Positions 1 to 6,338 are shown, numbered from the stretch's first letter. The stretch: 6,765 bases of DNA from Deltaproteobacteria bacterium (GCA_021159525.1 JAGHEC010000137.1:1-6765); one strand, 5' to 3'. A program made the numbers and translations. The notes: generated by a model not told the origin, from the sequence alone.

Positions 1-13
1 CCGGGCCTCCGGG

Positions 14-45
14 CCGGTCTCTTGAGTGACTTATCTGCGGGGGAC
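14..45 (+). repeat. Left arm of imperfect inverted repeat
   Basis: Contains tctctt at 18-23, gtgacttatc at 26-35 and ggggga at 39-44. It pairs with the reverse complement of 189-218. The 10-bp core is identical in both arms and the blocks on either side keep the same order, so chance is an unlikely explanation for the whole arm. Confidence 0.75.
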
Positions 46-122
46 ACCCGCCTGCCAAGCCCAATTGAGCGTTCTTGCCAAGACTTTCGTCCCGTGGATC
101 TGCGATGGCAGAAGGAAGTAAC

Positions 123-200
123 ATGGGTATCAAGGCAATGGCGGGCAGGCTTGCCCCTTTGGCATTCCCGCATTCGTCGAGCTGCGGCTTCCCCCACTGA
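123..200 (+). other. Tiny reading frame inside the inverted-repeat element (25 codons), possible transposase-start relic
   Basis: An ATG at 123 follows the purine-rich gaaggaag at 111-118 with short spacing, which looks like a real ribosome binding site. The frame reads 25 residues (starts MGIKAMAGRL, ends SSCGFPH) and stops with TGA at 198-200, inside the right inverted repeat. No domain is recognisable in so short a peptide. It could be the start of a transposase gene left after an internal deletion, or chance. The longer plus-strand frame that crosses this region from 22 to 312 looks non-coding. Confidence 0.2.
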
Positions 201-218
201 TAAGTCACAAAGAGACGG
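189..218 (-). repeat. Right arm of imperfect inverted repeat
   Basis: Reads ccgtctctt, gtgacttatc and ggggga on the minus strand, matching the left arm at 14-45. The core gataagtcac is at 199-208 on the plus strand. It lies about 60 bp downstream of the stop codon of the VWA gene. Confidence 0.75.
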
Positions 219-280
219 CGCCCTCCCGCCAGTCGCGTCAGAAAAACCCTTCTGCCCCCATTTATTGAGCTGTTACAAGT
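219..280. other. Short non-coding stretch between the VWA gene and the inverted-repeat element
   Basis: No gene is visible on either strand. On the minus strand a weak hairpin (ggcg at 217-220 with cgcc at 227-230) lies beyond the VWA stop. It has only 4 bp of stem and no good T-run, so I do not call it a terminator. A near-copy (11 of 12) of the motif found upstream of moxR is at 261-272. Confidence 0.5.
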
Positions 281-1276
281 TCATGGAATCACCCGCAACA
301 CCACTGCATTGAGCAGGATTTCCAGCCCCAGCAGGATCAGGGCCGGGATGAGAAACCACGGATAAAGCTCTCTGAAATGAAAGTATTCCTTGATCTTGAC
401 GTCGGTCTTTTCAGCCCGGTCAATAATATCGTAGATCTCTGAGAGTTCCCGGCTGTCTGCAGCGCGGAAATAGCGGCCTCCCCCGGTCTCAGCCACTTTT
501 TTAAGGGTCTCTTCGTCCAGGTCCACCTTTTGGTACACCACCCGGGTCCCCAGGGGGGTCTCGATGCGAAAGGGGGCCGGCCCCTTACCGCCCACGCCGA
601 TGGTATAGATCTTGACGCCCATGGCCCGGACTGCCTCCGCGGCCTGCAAGGGCGAGATCTCCCCTGCATTGTTGCGGCCGTCGGTGAGGACGACCAGGAT
701 CCTGGACTTGGCCTTTAAATCCTTGAGCCGCTTTCCGCCGACGGCAATAGCCGCCCCGATGGCCGTCTGGTCCCCGGCCATCCCGATCTTCATCCGCTCC
801 ACCAGGCCTAACAACAGGCCCTTGTCTACAGTAAGAGGACACTGGGTAAAGGCCTCTTCGCCAAAGACCACCAGGCCGATGCGGTCGGTTTCCCGCTTTT
901 GGATGAAATCGCTCACCACCTTTTTGACCGCGGTCAGCCGGGTGACGGGTTCGTCTCCCAATCTAAAGTCGAGGGCCGCCATGGAGCCGGATGCATCCAG
1001 ACAGAGCACGATGTCAACCCCTGAAGACCGGACATCCCGCGACACATTATAGAGCTGAGGCCGGGCCGCTGTCACAATCAGGAAAACCAATACCCATCCT
1101 CTCAGGATAATCGGCATGGCCGCCAGGAGTCGCTTTCGGGTCCCGGCCAGGCCGAGCATCCTTGACGTCATAGAATAGGTGACGGCAGACGGCCGACGCC
1201 ACAAGGCAAAGGCCGTCCATGTACCTGCCACAATAAGGAGAGATAATATGATGGGATAGGCAAACCGGAACATCAT
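281..1276 (-). CDS. BatA-like von Willebrand factor type A (VWA) domain membrane protein
   Basis: This 331-residue inner-membrane protein carries a VWA domain. The order is a membrane helix at about 8-26, a second at about 57-72, the VWA domain at about 87-285, and a C-terminal helix at about 307-327. This is the three-helix layout of BatA/BatB proteins. The metal-ion-dependent adhesion site looks complete: D94-A-S96-G-S98, T171 and D199 in TDGRNN. In this family the VWA domain is thought to bind protein partners through the metal, with the MoxR ATPase controlling it; the substrate is unknown. Hydropathy alone does not settle which side of the membrane the VWA domain faces. The start overlaps the preceding stop as ATGA at 1273-1276; a second ATG follows at once (1271-1273). 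An AGGGG at 1285-1289 is a modest ribosome binding site. It is the last gene of the operon in this window. BatA rather than BatB is inferred from gene order. Confidence 0.94.
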   Translation of the reverse strand: MMFRFAYPIILSLLIVAGTWTAFALWRRPSAVTYSMTSRMLGLAGTRKRLLAAMPIILRGWVLVFLIVTAARPQLYNVSRDVRSSGVDIVLCLDASGSMAALDFRLGDEPVTRLTAVKKVVSDFIQKRETDRIGLVVFGEEAFTQCPLTVDKGLLLGLVERMKIGMAGDQTAIGAAIAVGGKRLKDLKAKSRILVVLTDGRNNAGEISPLQAAEAVRAMGVKIYTIGVGGKGPAPFRIETPLGTRVVYQKVDLDEETLKKVAETGGGRYFRAADSRELSEIYDIIDRAEKTDVKIKEYFHFRELYPWFLIPALILLGLEILLNAVVLRVIP

Positions 1277-2223
1277 GGCGTACGCCCCTGTTGGCTCCCC
1301 TGCGGCCCATGTTCCCTTTCAAAGGCCGGTCCGGTCTTCCGTATATATTGAAGGGCCTGTGCCGCCTGATCGTTCTTTTTGGCGGGCGCAGGACACAAAT
1401 CTGCAAATTTGACCAGGTCCGCCTCCTGAAGCAGGCCCAGAAGTTGGCGATCCTCGGGGGCACGGATGGCCAGGCCGATCTCCTGGGTGGTGTATTCAGC
1501 AGCAGGAAATCCCCTCAAGGCCTCCAGATAGCGCCGCAGGATCTCTGAAAGCCGAAAATAGAATTCCTTGACATGGCCCTTTTCAAAGATCCGCTCGGAT
1601 AAAAGCTCCTGAATCTCCTTTTCCGCAACCACATGCGGCAGAACCCGGGCCTGTGATGCCCCTGGCCTGTGCCGACCTCTTTTCATCCAGAAAAAGAGGC
1701 CCAGGCCTGCGGCACACACGGCCAGGCCGCTCAGTATCCACGGTATGGTCTTAAAGAGCCTGGACCTTGTGGGAATGATCGTACAGATCGGCTTCAGTTC
1801 GGCCTCCCCGGGGCGTTCTCCCAGGTTCGACAGAACCGCGAGGGAAGCGGGCTCTGCCCGGAGCCATTCGGTCTTGCCCCCGGCCGAGACATAGGCAAGG
1901 GAAAGGGGACCGGTCTTGAATTGACCCAAACGGTCCACCAAGATCCGGATCCGGATCTCTCCGCTCCCCTCCCGGATCCCCTCTACTGAAAGATTTTGTA
2001 TGCCCTGGATACGGGGTTTGGCCGGGAGTTTCGCCCCCCGGGGGAGCCGGTAGCACAAAATCAGCTCCACCATGCCCCCCACCGGGGCCTCCTCAGGCAC
2101 AAACCGGGCCTCGAGAAGCCCCCCTTCTTGCCTGCCAAAACCGGCTGCCGCCGGCCCCAGGCCCCACAAAAGCAAGCCCATCAGCATAAGGCGCCTGAAT
2201 CGGCGGCCGGTTGCCCCCCTCAT
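1273..2223 (-). CDS. Compact BatD-like / DUF4381-like membrane protein
   Basis: A 316-residue protein of unknown biochemical role. The N-terminus is basic then hydrophobic (RRFRRLMLMGLLLWGLG, about 7-23), a likely signal peptide or anchor. Residues about 35-135 look beta-rich and exported. A clear membrane helix is at about 160-179, followed by a basic KRGRHR that marks the cytoplasmic side. Residues about 199-297 form a helical domain with FYFRLSEILRRYLE and FPAAEYTTQEI, the pattern I associate with DUF4381 proteins and the C-terminus of BatD. Full BatD proteins are usually much longer (about 500-600 residues), so only one exported domain seems present here. It overlaps its neighbours by ATGA at both ends, which places it in the MoxR/VWA complex pathway. 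The family call rests on the helical-domain pattern and context, not on a domain search. Confidence 0.7.
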   Translation of the reverse strand: MRGATGRRFRRLMLMGLLLWGLGPAAAGFGRQEGGLLEARFVPEEAPVGGMVELILCYRLPRGAKLPAKPRIQGIQNLSVEGIREGSGEIRIRILVDRLGQFKTGPLSLAYVSAGGKTEWLRAEPASLAVLSNLGERPGEAELKPICTIIPTRSRLFKTIPWILSGLAVCAAGLGLFFWMKRGRHRPGASQARVLPHVVAEKEIQELLSERIFEKGHVKEFYFRLSEILRRYLEALRGFPAAEYTTQEIGLAIRAPEDRQLLGLLQEADLVKFADLCPAPAKKNDQAAQALQYIRKTGPAFEREHGPQGSQQGRTP

Positions 2224-3095
2224 TGCCGGCGCCTCCTCATCTCAAAAAGCCGCGTCAGGGGTTCCACCACCGGTCCATTTGTGGTGAGTTCCACATGATC
2301 TACCCCGGCCCGTCTCAACAGTTCCATCAGGTAGGCCCGCTGCTCCGCACGATATGCACGCCACTTTTCCCTGAGGCGTCTGCTCCGGGTGTCTATGACC
2401 CCTGTTTCGCCCGTCTCGGGATCCCTGAAGACCGCCAGTCCCACCTCTGGCAGGACCTCTTCGGCAGGGTCTGTGATCTGAATCACCGTGAGATCGTGCT
2501 TCCTGGCCGTGAGCCTCAGAGACCTTTCAAAACCCGTATCCATACAGTCGGAGATGACAAATACAATGGAATGGCGTTTGGCCACACGGTTGAGATAGGT
2601 CAGGGCCGCATCCATGTCGGTGTTCAAATCCCGGGGTTCGTAGGTAAAAATCTCCTTGATCAGACGCCAAACATGGGAAGGCCCCTTCTTGGGGGGGATG
2701 TACTTCTCCACCTTGGAGCTGAAGAGGATGGCCCCCACCTTGTCATTGGTGCGGATGGCCAGGAAGGCGAGCATGCCGGCTGTCTCGGCCAGGAGTTCCC
2801 GCTTGAAGCTTCCCCTGGTCCCGAAGCGGTGCGACCCGGATAAATCCAGGACCAGAATGACGGTCAGCTCCCGCTCCTCGTGAAAGACCTTGACAAAGGG
2901 CCGGCCGAACCGGGCCGACACATTCCAGTCAATGGTCCGGATGTCATCGCCCATCTGATATTCCCTGACCTCAGCAAACTCCATCCCCCTCCCTTTGTAG
3001 GCGCTTTCATACTGACCTGCAAAGAGATCATTGGCTCTTTTCTTGGTAGTAAAGTGAAACCTCTGGATCTTCTTGTAGACTGCCTCCGGCAGCAT
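2220..3095 (-). CDS. DUF58 domain-containing protein
   Basis: A 291-residue, apparently soluble protein of the DUF58 family, typically encoded directly after moxR. The family signature is clear at residues 35-62, with GRGMEFAEVREYQMGDDIR followed by TIDWNVSAR. After it comes a VWA-like fold beginning at ILVLDLSGS, where D84, S86 and S88 match the DxSxS metal-site pattern, and D183 in VFVISDCMD is a candidate further ligand. The C-terminus is basic (EMRRRRQ). DUF58 proteins are thought to work with the MoxR ATPase and membrane VWA proteins, but no activity is established. No membrane helix is visible, unlike many longer DUF58 proteins, so this is the short cytosolic form. Its ATG lies 1 bp after the moxR stop, with a GAGGT (3104-3108) 8 nt upstream. 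Its stop overlaps the next start as ATGA (2220-2223). Confidence 0.95.
   Translation of the reverse strand: MLPEAVYKKIQRFHFTTKKRANDLFAGQYESAYKGRGMEFAEVREYQMGDDIRTIDWNVSARFGRPFVKVFHEERELTVILVLDLSGSHRFGTRGSFKRELLAETAGMLAFLAIRTNDKVGAILFSSKVEKYIPPKKGPSHVWRLIKEIFTYEPRDLNTDMDAALTYLNRVAKRHSIVFVISDCMDTGFERSLRLTARKHDLTVIQITDPAEEVLPEVGLAVFRDPETGETGVIDTRSRRLREKWRAYRAEQRAYLMELLRRAGVDHVELTTNGPVVEPLTRLFEMRRRRQ
2232..2237 (-). promoter_or_regulatory. Ribosome binding site of the BatD-like gene
   Basis: AGGAGG on the minus strand, 8 nt before the ATG at 2221-2223 and inside the 3' end of the DUF58 gene. The ideal sequence and spacing support this start over the internal ATGs at residues 13 and 15. Confidence 0.8.
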
Positions 3096-3096
3096 A

Positions 3097-4077
3097 TCAG
3101 GGGACCTCGATCCGTTCGAGCGCCATCTTGATCAGGTCGTCTGTCTGTTTCCCTTCGGCCTCCGCCTCATAGCTTAAGATGATCCTGTGCCGCAGGACAT
3201 CGGCCGCCATGGACTTGACATCCTGGGGGGTCACATACCCCCGGCCGCTCAGAAAGGCATGGGCCCGGGCCGCCATGCCGAGCCAGATGGAGGCCCTCGG
3301 CGAGGCCCCGTAACTGATCATGGGACCGATATCAAGCCCGAAGGCCTCGGGCCGGCGGGTAGCGGCCACCAGCCTCACTATGTAATCCATAATCCGGTCT
3401 TCCATATGGATGAGCTTCATGGTCTCACGGGCAGACCGTATCCGCTCCACGTCTGCCGCCCCCGGCATTTCCCTGTCCCCTCCGGCATAGGCCCTGATCA
3501 TGATCTCCTTTTCTTCCTCAGCCGAGGGATAATCCACCCTGATCTTGAGCATGAACCGGTCGATCTGGGCCTCTGGAAGGGGATAGGTCCCTTCCTGCTC
3601 AATGGGGTTTTGGGTAGCCAGAACCAGAAACGGATAGGCCAGGGGGAATGTGGTCTCGCCAATGGTGATCTGCCGTTCCTGCATGGCTTCAAGAAGGGCG
3701 CTCTGCACCTTTGCAGGGGCCCGGTTGATCTCATCGGCCAGGATGATGTTGTGAAAGATGGGGCCTTTCCTGATCTCAAAGGTGCAGGTGTCCGGGCGGT
3801 AAAACTGGGTCCCCAGGATATCGGCAGGAAGCAGGTCCGGGGTGAACTGGATCCTCTGGAACGTTGTTCGGATGGCCTTGGCCAGAGTCCTTACGGCCGT
3901 GGTCTTGGCCAGGCCGGGAAGCCCCTCTATGAGCAGGTGACCGTCGCACAGCAGCCCGATCAGCATCCGCTCGATAAGGCGCCTCTGGCCCACGATGACC
4001 TTCTCGATGGCCGCGGCCACCTGCCGGATCACCAGGCTCTCCTTTTCAATCTGTTGCGTAATCTCCTGTAGTTCCAT
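3097..4077 (-). CDS. MoxR family AAA+ ATPase
   Basis: A 326-residue cytosolic ATPase of the MoxR family (AAA+), thought to act as a chaperone that activates VWA-domain partners. The motifs are intact: Walker A GLPGLAKT at 52-59, the MoxR-typical QFTPDLLPADILG around 77-89, Walker B IILADEIN at 111-118, sensor 1 ATQNP at 154-158, and sensor 2 GASPRA at 257-262. The AAA_lid region follows to the end. Length is normal for the family. The start is set by aggaggga at about 4088-4095, roughly 10 nt before the ATG. It is the first gene of a four-gene operon with DUF58, BatD-like and VWA genes, 1 bp ahead of DUF58. The 239-bp region before it carries repeats and hairpins that may hold its promoter. 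A long reading frame on the opposite strand (3187-4071) is a shadow of this gene. Confidence 0.97.
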   Translation of the reverse strand: MELQEITQQIEKESLVIRQVAAAIEKVIVGQRRLIERMLIGLLCDGHLLIEGLPGLAKTTAVRTLAKAIRTTFQRIQFTPDLLPADILGTQFYRPDTCTFEIRKGPIFHNIILADEINRAPAKVQSALLEAMQERQITIGETTFPLAYPFLVLATQNPIEQEGTYPLPEAQIDRFMLKIRVDYPSAEEEKEIMIRAYAGGDREMPGAADVERIRSARETMKLIHMEDRIMDYIVRLVAATRRPEAFGLDIGPMISYGASPRASIWLGMAARAHAFLSGRGYVTPQDVKSMAADVLRHRIILSYEAEAEGKQTDDLIKMALERIEVP

Positions 4078-4106
4078 CCGTTAGCTCTCCCTCCTGATCC
4101 CGCTAT

Positions 4107-4130
4107 CACCTCAATAATCAGCTCAATAAT
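4107..4130 (-). repeat. Two tandem copies of a 12-bp motif just upstream of moxR
   Basis: On the minus strand the units read ATTATTGAGCTG (4119-4130) then ATTATTGAGGTG (4107-4118), differing at one base. They end about 12 bp before the moxR ribosome binding site. A third unit is at 4198-4209. This could be an operator with repeated sites or a simple local duplication. Confidence 0.75.
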
Positions 4131-4134
4131 TAGC

Positions 4135-4160
4135 GCCTGAACGAAAACTCCTGTTCAGGC
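4135..4160. promoter_or_regulatory. Perfect 8-bp hairpin in the moxR leader region
   Basis: gcctgaac (4135-4142) and gttcaggc (4153-4160) pair perfectly around a 10-nt loop. It sits between the single and the tandem copies of the 12-bp motif, about 60-85 bp before the moxR start. No T-run follows on the minus strand, so it is not a plain intrinsic terminator. It may be an operator palindrome, an RNA leader structure or part of a genome repeat. Confidence 0.55.
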
Positions 4161-4161
4161 A

Positions 4162-4187
4162 AAATCCGAATATGGAAATCCCAAATA
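4162..4187. repeat. Imperfect AT-rich tandem repeat
   Basis: aaatccgaata (4162-4172) and aaatcccaaata (4176-4187) are near copies, separated by 3 bp. Short phrases of this kind recur between genes in some Desulfobacterota genomes as I remember them, so this and the adjacent hairpin may belong to a dispersed repeat. A genome-wide search would be needed to show that. Confidence 0.45.
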
Positions 4188-4197
4188 CGAAACGTAT

Positions 4198-4209
4198 CAC
4201 CTCAATAAT
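4198..4209 (-). repeat. Third copy of the 12-bp motif
   Basis: ATTATTGAGGTG on the minus strand, identical to the unit at 4107-4118. Identity extends to tatcacctcaataat (15 bp) at 4104-4118 and 4195-4209, so the two copies are 91 bp apart. The preceding bases CTA also match those before the tandem pair. Confidence 0.75.
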
Positions 4210-4239
4210 TAGGGGGATAACTGCGAACCTAATGCCGGG

Positions 4240-4260
4240 GCAGAAGAATTTTTCTTCCGC
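4240..4260 (-). terminator. Possible hairpin at the 3' end of the tkt transcript
   Basis: In the minus-strand RNA, GCGGAAGAA pairs with UUCUUCUGC around an AAA loop, giving a 9-bp stem with one G-U pair. It lies 57 bp beyond the tkt stop codon. No U-run follows (the next bases are CCCGGC), so it is at best a non-canonical terminator or a 3'-end stabilising hairpin. Confidence 0.35.
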
Positions 4261-4316
4261 TCCGGGCCGGTCTCCCCCTAGGAACCAAAGGTGACCCGTC
4301 ACGGCTGCAATCCCGG

Positions 4317-6323
4317 TTACTTCTTGTGCAGCAGAGAAAGGGCCGTTTCAACCACATGCCTCGGGGCAAAACCGAACTTTTCATACAAGACCCCGGCCGG
4401 GGCCGATGCCCCGAACCGGTCCATCCCTATCACCCTGCCTGAATCACCCACATAGCGGCTCCATCCCTGAGTCACTCCTGCTTCAATGGCAATCCGCACC
4501 TTGATCTCAGGTGGAAGGACCTGGTTCCGGTATGCCTCATCCTGGGCCTCGAACAGGTCCCAGGAGGGCATGCTCACCACCCGGGCCATTATTCCCTTTT
4601 CCTTGAGTTGATCGGCCGCCTCAAGGGCTATGTGGACCTCCGAGCCCGTGCCGATTAGGATAAGGTCAGGACGGGCCCTTGCCGCCTCTTTCAGGACATA
4701 GGCCCCACGGTTCAGGTTGCGGGCCCCCGCCATTTGCAAGCGATCCAGCACCGGCACGGCCTGGCGGGTCAGGGCCAGGGCGACCGGGCGGGGCAACTGC
4801 AAGGCCGCCTTCCATGCCTCGGCCGTCTCATTCGCATCACACGGACGAATCAGCGTCATATTAGGAACAGCCCTGAGGCAGGCGAGCTGTTCCACAGGCT
4901 GGTGGGTGGGCCCATCTTCCCCCACCCCGATGCTGTCGTGGGTGAAGACATAAACAACCTTGAGGCCCATGAGGGCCGCCAGGCGAATGGCAGGTCGCAT
5001 GTAATCGGAAAAAATGAGAAATGTCCCGCCATAGGGGATAATCCCCCCATGAAGGGCCATACCGTTCAAGACGGACCCCATCCCGTGCTCCCTCACGCCA
5101 AACCGCAGGTTGCGGCCCGAGTAGTCGCCTGCCTGGAAATCGGGCTGAGCCTGGATCTCCGTCTTGTTGGAGGGAGCCAGATCCGCGGAGCCGCCCATCA
5201 GGTTTTCCACATGAGGCGCGATGGCATTTAATACCTTGCCCGATGCGGCCCGGGTGGCCATCCCCTTGGCATCCGGCTCGAAGACCGGGATATCCCTGTC
5301 CCATCCCTCCGGAAGGATGCCGTTCATCCAGTCATCCCATGCCCTTGCCAGGGCGGGGTTTGCCTCGGCATAGCCCCTAAATCTTTTTGCCCACGCCTCT
5401 TCCCTCCGAGCGCCCTCCTCAATCGCCGATCGAAATCGTTCGCTGACCTCCCGGGGCACCAGGAAGGAGGGCGTGAGGGGCCATCCCAGGTTTTCCTTGG
5501 TACGGCGCAGCTCTTCTTCGCCCAAAGGTTCCCCATGGGCCGACGGATTATCCACCTTGCCGGGACTGCCGAAGCCGATATGGGTCCTGACAGCAATAAG
5601 CGAGGGGCGGGCAACCTCCTCCCTGGCGGCCGCAATGGCCGCCTCGATGGCAGCCAGGTCATTTCCGTCCTCCACGCACTGTACGTGCCACCCGTAGGCC
5701 TCGAACCGCAGGGCACTGGCCTCGGTAAAGGTGATATCTGTGGACCCCTCGATCGAGATGTGGTTGTCGTCGTAGAGATAGACCAGTTTTCCGAGCCTCA
5801 GGTGACCGGCCAGGGAGGCCGCCTCATGGCAAACCCCCTCCATCAGGTCCCCGTCGCTGACGATCCCGTAGGTAAAATGGTCCACAATGGTGTGTCCCGG
5901 ACGGTTAAAGCGGCTGGCTAAAAACCGCTCGGCAATGGCCATGCCCACACCGCTGCTAAACCCCTGCCCCAGAGGCCCGGTCGTTATCTCCACCCCCGGG
6001 GTGAGGTGATATTCGGGGTGGCCCGGGGTTCGGCTGTTCCACTGACGAAACGCCTTGAGATCGTCGAGGGAGAGGTCGTACCCTGTCAAATAAAGGAGAC
6101 TGTAAAGGAGCATGGACCCGTGACCCGCAGAAAGGACAAACCGGTCCCTGTCCGGCCAGTGGGGATTGCGGGGGTTGTGCCGCAGAAAACGGGTCCACAG
6201 GACATAGGCCATGGAGGCGGCTCCCATGGGCATGCCGGGATGGCCTGAACAGGCCTTTTGCACCCCGTCTGCTGACAGCATTCGAATGGTATTCACACAT
6301 AAGGCATCCAGTGCTGAACTCAT
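4317..6323 (-). CDS. tkt: Transketolase
   Basis: A complete 668-residue transketolase, the normal length. It moves a two-carbon unit between ketose and aldose phosphates using thiamine diphosphate and a divalent metal, in the non-oxidative pentose phosphate (or Calvin) pathway in the cytosol. Expected residues are present: H28 in SGHPG, H68 in AGHGS, H102 in GHPE, the metal and ThDP motif SDGDLMEG at 156-163 ending at N187 in YDDNHIS, H263 in SAHGEPLG, R358 and S385, catalytic E412 in REHGM, H462, D470, H474 in EDGPTHQPVEQL, and R520. One small variation is SDG rather than GDG at the start of the metal motif. The start is the only in-frame ATG near the conserved N-terminus. The TVP38-like gene ends 26 bp upstream, so the two are likely cotranscribed; a link in function is not evident. 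Confidence 0.98.
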   Translation of the reverse strand: MSSALDALCVNTIRMLSADGVQKACSGHPGMPMGAASMAYVLWTRFLRHNPRNPHWPDRDRFVLSAGHGSMLLYSLLYLTGYDLSLDDLKAFRQWNSRTPGHPEYHLTPGVEITTGPLGQGFSSGVGMAIAERFLASRFNRPGHTIVDHFTYGIVSDGDLMEGVCHEAASLAGHLRLGKLVYLYDDNHISIEGSTDITFTEASALRFEAYGWHVQCVEDGNDLAAIEAAIAAAREEVARPSLIAVRTHIGFGSPGKVDNPSAHGEPLGEEELRRTKENLGWPLTPSFLVPREVSERFRSAIEEGARREEAWAKRFRGYAEANPALARAWDDWMNGILPEGWDRDIPVFEPDAKGMATRAASGKVLNAIAPHVENLMGGSADLAPSNKTEIQAQPDFQAGDYSGRNLRFGVREHGMGSVLNGMALHGGIIPYGGTFLIFSDYMRPAIRLAALMGLKVVYVFTHDSIGVGEDGPTHQPVEQLACLRAVPNMTLIRPCDANETAEAWKAALQLPRPVALALTRQAVPVLDRLQMAGARNLNRGAYVLKEAARARPDLILIGTGSEVHIALEAADQLKEKGIMARVVSMPSWDLFEAQDEAYRNQVLPPEIKVRIAIEAGVTQGWSRYVGDSGRVIGMDRFGASAPAGVLYEKFGFAPRHVVETALSLLHKK

Positions 6324-6338
6324 TTTCTTCTGTTTTAA

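Larger units (their letters stand above)
14..218. mobile_element. Putative small non-autonomous mobile element or IS remnant bounded by inverted repeats
   Basis: Two arms of about 30 bp face each other across roughly 145 bp. Read inward, the left arm (14-45) and the reverse complement of the right arm (189-218) share tctctt, then gtgacttatc, then ggggga, with two single-base gaps and a few mismatches (about 26 of 32 columns match). The similarity stops at about 14 and 218, as expected for element ends. A shorter inner inverted pair, gcctgcc at 50-56 and ggcaggc at 144-150, lies inside. The interior has no transposase-sized reading frame, only a 25-codon frame at 123-200 with a plausible ribosome binding site. 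I see no flush target-site duplication and cannot name the IS family. An internally deleted IS or a MITE is the best reading; a regulatory double site is the alternative. Confidence 0.45.
4078..4316. other. Structured 239-bp intergenic region between tkt and moxR
   Basis: No gene is visible on either strand. In the minus-strand reading it holds, in order: a short palindrome gtgac-gg-gtcac (4291-4302), a hairpin (4240-4260), one copy of a 12-bp motif (4198-4209), two imperfect AT-rich repeats (4162-4187), an 8-bp perfect hairpin (4135-4160), two tandem copies of the 12-bp motif (4107-4130) and the moxR ribosome binding site. It is clearly richer in A and T than the genes on either side. It should contain the tkt terminator and the moxR promoter, but I cannot point to a canonical -35/-10 pair or a hairpin with a T-run. 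Confidence 0.7.

Noticed and set aside
217..230. Hairpin ggcg/cgcc as terminator of the Bat operon
   Set aside because: The stem is only 4 bp and no proper T-run follows on the minus strand.
22..312. Plus-strand frame of 96 codons at the left end
   Set aside because: It begins with a non-ATG start inside the left inverted repeat, crosses the element and runs into the VWA gene; composition is not protein-like and no family is recognisable.
2211..2843. 210-codon plus-strand frame opposite the DUF58 gene
   Set aside because: Antisense to a well-supported DUF58 protein, with no recognisable domain.
3187..4071. 294-codon plus-strand frame opposite moxR
   Set aside because: It lies wholly antisense to a clear MoxR ATPase with intact motifs; its Gly/His/Pro/Asp-rich product is typical of a shadow frame in GC-rich DNA.
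8..4273. Identical 13-mer tccgggccggtct at 8-20 and 4261-4273, flanking the operon in direct orientation
   Set aside because: A single 13-bp GC-rich match is near chance expectation for a window this size, and the flanking bases diverge at once; not enough to propose a composite element.
4078..4316. Sigma-70 promoter for moxR
   Set aside because: Several partial -10-like or -35-like hexamers exist, but none combine at good spacing with enough matches to call.
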